A DNA stretch of 64,000 nucleotides from Scatophagus argus (taxonomy: Eukaryota; Chordata; Actinopteri; Scatophagidae), in contig NC_058503.1 of the NCBI RefSeq assembly GCF_020382885.2, positions 17,307,535 to 17,371,534 of the forward strand. The letters are read 5' to 3'. Under the pieces are notes generated by a model. The model had not been told where the DNA came from and made no database searches. It worked only from the letters and a program-made list of their open reading frames with translations. This document shows positions 56,801 through 64,000 of the stretch, in pieces (position 1 is the first letter of the stretch; each line of letters starts with the position of its first letter). A program made the translations under genes and the position numbers.

Positions 56801-59800
56801 CTTCCTCTTTCAAATTTAATGCCAGGCCCAATCATGATTTTGCAGTGGGTGGAAATGAAACCCCCCAGTGATCAAGAAACAACAAACAAGCATGAGCATT
56901 CTTACTGTTGCTACAATCCGTTTTATAGTGATTTGTTTTGGACAGTGTTATTAATGCCTGCAGGGTGTCTAAATGTCACATATTTAATCTGAACAGCTGA
57001 GGTAGTCACAGTATGACAGGTCCTGCTCTGGTGAATGGTGCATAGTGACGATGTCGTCAGGGCTGGCGCAGTGTGTTGGCAATGAGGCTCTCTGCAGTGG
57101 GCTCCTAGGACACTCCTCCCCCGGCTTGGGGTGACATTACCAAAATATGCTGAGATTTGGTTTAGTGAGAGCAAATAGAATAGAGAAATAGAGTGACGAA
57201 TGTGTCGGAGTGTGTGAATGTGTGTGTGTGTTTTCATGTGTTTTTTTTTCTCTGTTCTCTGCCCCTTAACCTGTGTGTTTACTTGCTTAGTGTGCATCCA
57301 TGTGTGCCACCTACCTGTGTCAATATCGTGTGTATGTGGATGATGTCTTATTGGTGTTGGTGTGTGTGTGTGTGACAGCGCAGTGGAAGTGGATTCAGTT
57401 TCAGTAAAGGGTTCAGGTAATAGAATTGCCCAGAGGCTGGTTGACAGTCACTTCTCATAACAGTCAATCAGATCAGAGAAAAGAAGAACAAGAATGAATT
57501 GCGACATGGAGTGAGGAACGGGAAGGAGTGGTGGGAGGGAGGAGGACACAGAGATAGTTCTATCACACACAGGCCAGTTGATCCATGTATCACTTAAGCA
57601 GCAATACTATAAATCATTGTCAGATTCTTTTTGAGACATTACAAGAATTGTGTGACAATTCAGTATTATTATTTAGTTGTATCATTTTGTGCTGATATGA
57701 TCATCACGTGTTTCTGCTTTATATTCTGTTGTCAATAAAACAATTTCTGATTAACAAAATAATTTTTCACGTATTTTCTCATATTATATTTCTCTTAATG
57801 GTGTAATGTATAACAACATACCGCAGATAATTTAATTCAGGGTCACATGTCGTGCTCCAAAAATTAGGCAGATTCTTAATGGTTATATCTCTTGGGTTCT
57901 GATCTTGATGTAAGTCATGACACACTAAGCTCAGTGTGTCTCAATATACACTCACTTGGGAGTTTATCAGGTAAAGTGGTACAATGACCATAAAATTAAA
58001 TTACTACCTTTCTAAAACAGTTTAACTAAACTTTATGACTTTAATGAAGGTAGGATCCATTGCAGGGCTGTCACATTAGATTACATTGTCTTTAGCCTCT
58101 TTGTATGTGTACCTAATAAGCTGACAACCAAGAGTAAGTAATACTGGAACATGATACTTATAAATATCTTTGAACCTGATTTGTAATGTGTCTGGATGTG
58201 ATATCAACTCAGAGTAAATCAGTAGACTTCAGCTGGTATTGCATGTCATCCTCTATCAATTCAAGGCACTGACATGACTGACTTTTGCTTTGCCAGAGAT
58301 TTGTGGACGGTGTTGAGTTATCAGATTGAGTTGCCTGTGCTTACTGCTTAGAGTGCTTTGCTTGTTGCTGGGTAAAGAGACTGCAGTTTTACTTTGGGGT
58401 GATGAATTCTGTCAATAGTAGCCACATGTTCATTCAGTGACCAGCATAAAGCAATTAGTAAACCTAATTTGGGCAGTGGAGTGTGAGTGTGCATTGGGAG
58501 GAGGTCACTTTGTGTAAACACACAGCTACTGTTACAGTCCATTATTAATCACATAGTCTAACAGTGTGTGTGACAGGACAGCTTTGCAGCGTTAGTTAGA
58601 CAAACAATACCATCAGATTGTCATCAATTAAGCATTCATCGTTGTCACACTGTGTCATTTGCTTTGCTGACTGTGTGAGCAGGCCTACAAACATAATGAC
58701 TATTTTGCCATCAGTAGCTCAACTACTACAGAAGGTGATCAGTGCTATAATCAGATACTATCCAGATCACGAGTGGTGGGTGTTTTTGCACACAACATGG
58801 TCTAATTACATAATTTCTGTCACCGTTGTTACCACAAGCTATGTTTCCAAACTTGAGCTCATTATCAACACACCCAGAGTCATGAATATGACCGCATGCC
58901 CACATAATCACAACGAGACATGCACAGCCGTGCCTAGTGACTCACTTTGTCCTGATTGAATTACACGTAATAGGATTTGCAGCCCTCTATTTGTAAACAA
59001 GAGTAATGGCAGTTTTTGCTACAGCCAAAGGTGAGCAAGCAAAAGTGCTGCTCTGATAGCAGGACAGAAAAGGGATGAAGCAGCAAGCCACTCATGGCCA
59101 CACACTGAGTGCACTCTATCGTTACTTAACTCTTGTAGGGTGCACAATAATAGAATTAATGGCTGTACCTTGTAGCTTATCTCTTGAATAAAAGAAAAAG
59201 TAATATGACTGTGCCAGTTTGTTGTAAATCAGAGTGAAATGTTTTATTAGTTAAATATTGATTAATGATATTGTTTTTTCATTCAGTGATTAATCATGTT
59301 GTCGATTTGTTTCATAAAATGCACATTGTAAGTTCCCAGAGTGACACCATTGGATCATTATTTACGCAGTTCTTATGTAGTTGAATTCAAAATAATTTGA
59401 AACAAACAAAATTGAAAATCTCCACTCATTTGCATTTTGGAGTCATAAATGGCCTGAAACAATATGTTGATTAATATCCCTTGATATAGCAACATTTTCT
59501 GTGAGTACACAACAGCAGATCTTGATTGTAGCCCAAAAAACTCTAACGTACTGTGAGATCATAAATATCCTCTTAATTAATGAGGGGGCTTTTTTTACGC
59601 AACACTAAAGTCGGTCTGAACACATTTCTGTGTTGCTCAGTTAAGCGGGTGATGTTCTTCATGTTAATTTTTAAATGCACCCAAGTGCAAAGTTTGACAC
59701 TGGATCATGAAAAAGTCTTCAAAATTTGACCATATAACCGTCCCTCAACCTTGTTTCTCCTCTTTTACATCCTGAATTTATCCTATACGCCTTACTACCA

Positions 59801-60479
59801 ACGCTTTATAATTTTACATCATATGTTCTTCATAGCTGCTGTTGTTTTGGCATCATGTTCTCCTACTATTTGCTAATAGGTTGAATCCGTAAACTGGCAG
59901 CTGTAGTGTTTTAGTGGTGTCATTTTGTCTTTTTGTCTCTTCCTCTTTAATTAGTCCTCATTTTTTTCTCTGGGTTCCATTAAACCACGTATTTTAGTTT
60001 TTTTTGGAAGACCACTCATTTCCTACTTGGTATATGATGATCCCTTACAGTGCCAGTCAGAGGAGGCGAAGGAAAAGCACCTTACGCCCATGTTGTTGTT
60101 TTTTCTCTCTGCCTCCCGTTGAGTGTAAATTTTAAAGGTATTTTGTGGATATCTTTCTGTTCTCGCTTTATGTCTGTGCATGTGTTTGTGTGTGTGTAAT
60201 GCAAGAGGGAGAGAAAGAGAGGGAGAGAGACTTGAAGAAATGTTGAAAATCTGCCTAGATTGCATGAGAAAGTCTTTGGACGCCTGCACTGCATTCAGTA
60301 CAATCACAAGTGCTCGAGCTCTGAAATCTTCTTGTGAAGCATGTAAAGATTCGACTTCATGTATCGTGATGCATTGTACAGTGTGTTACTGTCAAAATAA
60401 TCTTTATCCCATTCTGTAATTTGTGATAGCTTGTCTAAAATTGCTACGACACAATGAGAAGTATGTGGGTTGTCAATGC

Positions 60480-60613
60480 GACCTGTGTCCCAGCCCACAC
60501 AGGCACAGGGAGAACATGCAAACCCCACAAAAAGAGCCCAAACCGGGATTCGAACCTGAAACCCTCTTGCTATGACTCAACAGTGCTCACCACTGCACCA
60601 CCGTGCCTCCCTA
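60480..60613 (-). mobile_element. tRNA-like fish repeat fragment
   Basis: On the minus strand it starts GGGAGGCACGGTGGTGCAGT. An A-box-like TGGTGCAGTGGTGAGCACTG is followed by a B-box-like GGTTCGAATCCC (complement of about 60544-60555), and then by TTTGCATGTTCTCCCTGTGC. This is a very widespread fish repeat with a tRNA-like head. Family name not assigned. Confidence 0.7.
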
Positions 60614-60891
60614 CAGGACCTCAGATTTCCTACCAGATATGAGTGGCAAAGATGTATTGACCACAAAATGTTACAGAATTGCCACGCAGTTTTGAGGAAG
60701 CTGTGTGAAGTAGAACAGGAAATCCTTAGTTTTTCTGTGTGTGAAAATAATTTCAGTGGAGACTTATTGCATTAATTCCATCTTTAGCCGCTGAGGTGTT
60801 AAATTGCGGCTGAAAGCCCCATTGTGTTCAAACTTTAAAGCCCAAAACTTAGAGGAGTGAAAGTATTTAAAATGTAAGGTCATTGTCCAAT

Positions 60892-60988
60892 TCAGTTCAA
60901 TTTCAGTTCAATTTATTCATATAGCGTCAAATCACAACAGTTGTCTCATGCCACCTTCCAATTAGTACAGGTCTAGACCAAACTTATA
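60892..60988 (-). repeat. 3' end of a fish interspersed repeat with a (GAATT)-like tail
   Basis: 'CAATTTATTCATATAGCGTC' followed by AAATCACAACAGTTGTCTCA is, on the minus strand, the well-known ...GTGATTTGGCGCTATATAAATAAA... 3' end with a tandem TGAATT-like tail at 60892-60920. It is a truncated copy. Confidence 0.7.
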
Positions 60989-61295
60989 TTCTGTTGTCCT
61001 TCATTATGGGATTTGCAATCATTGCAAATATGTTTGTTACGTTTTATTTTTGGACAATTGTGAATTTTGCCCTTGAGACAAATGTCTGACTATAAAATGG
61101 TTTCTGTAATTATTTACATCCTCATTTTCCTCTTCCTTATCCTCTTTTTCCCCTGGTTGCCAGTCTTTGCTGTTTGGTCTGTCGTCCATTCTGCCAGGGA
61201 TGGCGAGGTAGTCGAGGAATTAAAGGTCAACCACCTATTAATAGCAGCCCTGAGAAAAATCTAGGAAATGCCACTAGTATACATTCACAGTCCAC

Positions 61296-61365
61296 AAATA
61301 TTGTCTATATTTTCCAATATATCATTTAGCAGTAAATGATATATTGCAAAACATAGACAATATTT
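61296..61365. repeat. 33-bp near-perfect inverted repeat (hairpin) with a 4-base loop
   Basis: The left arm is 61296-61328 (starts AAATATTGTCTATATTTTCC). The loop is GCAG at 61329-61332. The right arm is 61333-61365 (ends ACATAGACAATATTT). Thirty-one of 33 positions pair. It is AT-rich and lies in stxbp5l intron 2. Confidence 0.95.
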
Positions 61366-64000
61366 CAAATCATGCCAGAAAAATCGGTCAACCGTACAGC
61401 ATCAGTACAAAGTCATGTTTTATTATTAGTTTTATTTTACTATTTGTCCCTAGATAGATTTGTACCTAATAGACAGTACAAATAGTATGGACTCACTGTT
61501 ACCAGTTATAAATGGAGAAAAGCATCATAGAAAAGCAGAACAATTTGAAAGGCTTGCTGAGCTTTACAGAACTCAGCAGCAGAATAAACAAACTATTGTT
61601 TGAACAACTGAGGTAGTTCAAATCTCACTCTGTGCATAGAGCCAGCTATATGTTTGAACACTCGTGCTGCTAGTACAACAGGTTTGTACTACCATCCTCA
61701 TTATTTGTTAGCTCTGTTTCAGGTGTACCCCTTTTTCTTGTAGTTTTTCAAGAAAAGGGGCGCAGTCTAAGTTTGAGCATGCAGGCTGACCTTTGCTTTT
61801 ATCTGATGTGTAAAGACTGCTTGCTAACCTTTAGCACAAAAAGGTCACTGAAAGCTTCTGTGATTACCGCACACTAGAGTTAGTGGCAGTGAAAAGTCAG
61901 AAGAAGTGGTGATAGGAGAGTGGCACAGGGGTAACTGCTGGAGAATAACTGACCTGCAAAAGGGAGATAACATTTTATCTCTTAGCTGAGACAAAGTTTC
62001 ATTCAAAATTCATTTTATCATATCTGCAACCACCTAACTTTTAGTTGACTGTTTGCATGACTTGTTTCTGAAACACAGCTCCTTTTCCAAGACACTGACT
62101 AGTGGGCCATTTTATTTAGCTATGAGGACTGTTTGTGTAAATAAAAATAATATTTTGTTTCTGAGTAAAATAACAGTGCTGCTGAGATGTGTTACTCATC
62201 AGCCCTCTGGCTCATGACGCTGTGCACACTCACATTTGCCTACACACAAACAAACAGTGAAACTCTTGTGATGTTTTCTATAGATATATTATATCAGGGC
62301 CTTTGAATTCCATAGCATCCTATGGACTGAACTGTGCCCTTCAGCTGAAAATAACTTGAAATGGAAACAAAAGGAAATGTATAAAGAGGCCTGTATACAT
62401 CAGTGTGTCTTCATACGTTGGTGTGTGCATGCGTCTGTGCATGCAGTTGAGCCTTCAGTATTGTACCGTAACAGGTGGGTTTGAGTGGGTAGAAAGCACA
62501 ACGTACAGTGAAAGAGAGAATGAAACGAAGGTACTGCAGTATCTCTATTTTCATGAAGGCACGCAAGGTGCTGCACAAATGATATTTTCACAGTTACAGT
62601 GCTGTATGAAGGCCTTTCCCTTTCAGCTGATTAACGGCAGGTCTGTGAACCATCTGCAGTCTTTAATTGGAGTGGGGCACAGTGTCAAGGTGCAGTTGTA
62701 CATGGCAGACCTGCTGGCTAAATTTGTGGCACCAGCACCAGATTGTTGCAGAATAACCACACATACATCTGTGTGTCCACATCATTCTTCACAAGGTCTT
62801 TTGCAGTGAAAATAAACACAAGTGTTGCAGACTGACACAGGGAAAGCACTTATACATTTCAGTGAAAAAGTATAGAAAAATATAATATTCTCTTTTCAGT
62901 AAGTCCTTTAAGACCATCTGTACCCACCAATCCTCTTCTGGTGTCTTCATCCAAAAGCACTGGATTAATATGGAGTCAGAGCAGTCTAATCAGTGTTTAT
63001 TTCTTAATTTTACTTTACAAATGCATTTTTCAACAGTAGATTATCTTCAACCAATCAGATAGCTGCTCCCTTCTTTTCATCTGATTACATGAGCTAGATA
63101 TAAAGGTGTGATTTAACGTGATCACATAGTATTGCATCAGCCTAGTCTGCAAATATGAATTAGGGCACAAGGAGGGAACGAACATCGAACAGCTGCTTGG
63201 CGTCTGCTCTCCACAGATCAGTCATAACTCTTGTGTTGTGCATGATTAAATGTGTTTGAGTTATGAATTCATTAGCTTGCTAGTTAGTGGATGATCTTAG
63301 TTATCTATCAGCATTGCATAGTTAGCTAGCTAACACTGGTGTGAAATGCCATATCACTAACTTAGTGAGCAGTCATAACGCAGTCAAAACTTAGCACTTA
63401 CCTACTGAGAGCAGCTACCAGACTTCATGTTGAGGCTGACTTAAGTGATCAAATTAAATGATACCCTCAAATGGATGGAGCCGCCTGATTGGCCACAGAA
63501 AATTACCTGTTGGAAAAAAAACTTATACATCTGTGAGTTCGGGCATAGCAGGAAAGTCTCAAAGCTCCCAAACACAAATACATTGGCAAGCAGGTTCAGT
63601 CTGTATATGTAACAACAGCCAAATATATTTTTGTGCGATTTACCTATAAATCCCACAATATACATGTGCGTGGTTACATGAATATTGATGCTGACCTGAA
63701 TCCATAGATTGCATAGACAGCAGCGTTTAAAATGAGCTAAAAGTAGTGAATATGAATGCCGTTGTTACTGTATGCTTTATTATCATTTAATGTATGATAA
63801 TAATATGATTAGCACACCTGCATGACCTTGGCACAATGCACACAGCACACTTGACAGCACTACTTGCCTCAAGCCGTAATTTACAAAATAGAGCTTGACA
63901 ATTAATGTCAACAGACTTCTCTGCTGTCCCCTATATAGCTTCTGTGTGATGAACCTCTTTTAATCCATTTACAAGAATATCCACATAGTTAACCACTAGG

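Larger units (their letters stand above)
53867..64000 (+). other. stxbp5l intron 2, continuing beyond the window
   Basis: Over 10 kb with no exon encoding the expected next tomosyn segment. It contains two SINE/LINE-type repeat fragments (60480-60613 and 60892-60988), a strong hairpin (61296-61365) and several TG/CA tracts (for example near 57210-57235 and 57358-57375). Open frames such as 58618-58959 and 62405-62809 show no recognisable family. Confidence 0.75.

Noticed and set aside
62405..62809. 134-codon plus-strand open frame in stxbp5l intron 2
   Set aside because: Translation shows no known motif and does not resemble the expected next tomosyn exon.

Overview
The window looks like nuclear DNA of a teleost fish, probably a spiny-rayed (percomorph) one. 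Genes are split into short exons with GT/AG introns. Intergenic DNA is AT-rich and full of CA/TG microsatellites. Several interspersed repeats match types I recognise from fish genomes: tRNA-headed SINE-like copies, an L2/Rex-like LINE tail, and a long 'GCTAGCATG...TTAGC'-rich repeat. No prokaryotic, viral or organellar genes were seen.

Layout. (1) 464-3386, minus strand: rabl3, a complete eight-exon coding region for the small GTPase Rab-like 3. (2) 3387-4430: a head-to-head intergenic promoter region with three inverted CCAAT boxes and an ETS-like site. (3) 4431-9859, plus strand: gtf2e1, five coding exons for the alpha subunit of general transcription factor TFIIE, with a CA-repeat directly after the stop codon. 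(4) 10.7-20.5 kb: gene-poor DNA holding a truncated, frameshifted LINE fragment. (5) 20507-26711, plus strand: a 17-exon gene for a compact USP26/29/37-type deubiquitinase with an intact catalytic triad and an N-terminal region built from a repeated two-exon module. (6) 26.7-35.7 kb: gene-poor DNA. (7) 36759 to beyond the window end, plus strand: the first two coding exons of stxbp5l (tomosyn-2), split by a 16.8 kb intron 1; the rest of the window is intron 2.

The order rabl3 - gtf2e1 - stxbp5l is the vertebrate order I know from human 3q13.33. The USP gene is the unexpected member, because I know of no such gene between GTF2E1 and STXBP5L in mammals. The genes are unrelated in function (KRAS/SmgGDS-linked GTPase, RNA polymerase II initiation, deubiquitination, exocytosis control), so this is a conserved synteny block rather than a pathway cluster.

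The most interesting items are the USP gene with its exon-pair duplication and odd zinc ribbon, a 33-bp near-perfect hairpin at 61296-61365, a perfect 16-bp palindrome at 40414-40446, and an uncatalogued-looking 311-bp element with about 38-bp terminal inverted repeats at 46527-46837. I did not find a clear novel multi-gene system. Exon borders come from reading splice sites and frame continuity by eye, without transcript data.
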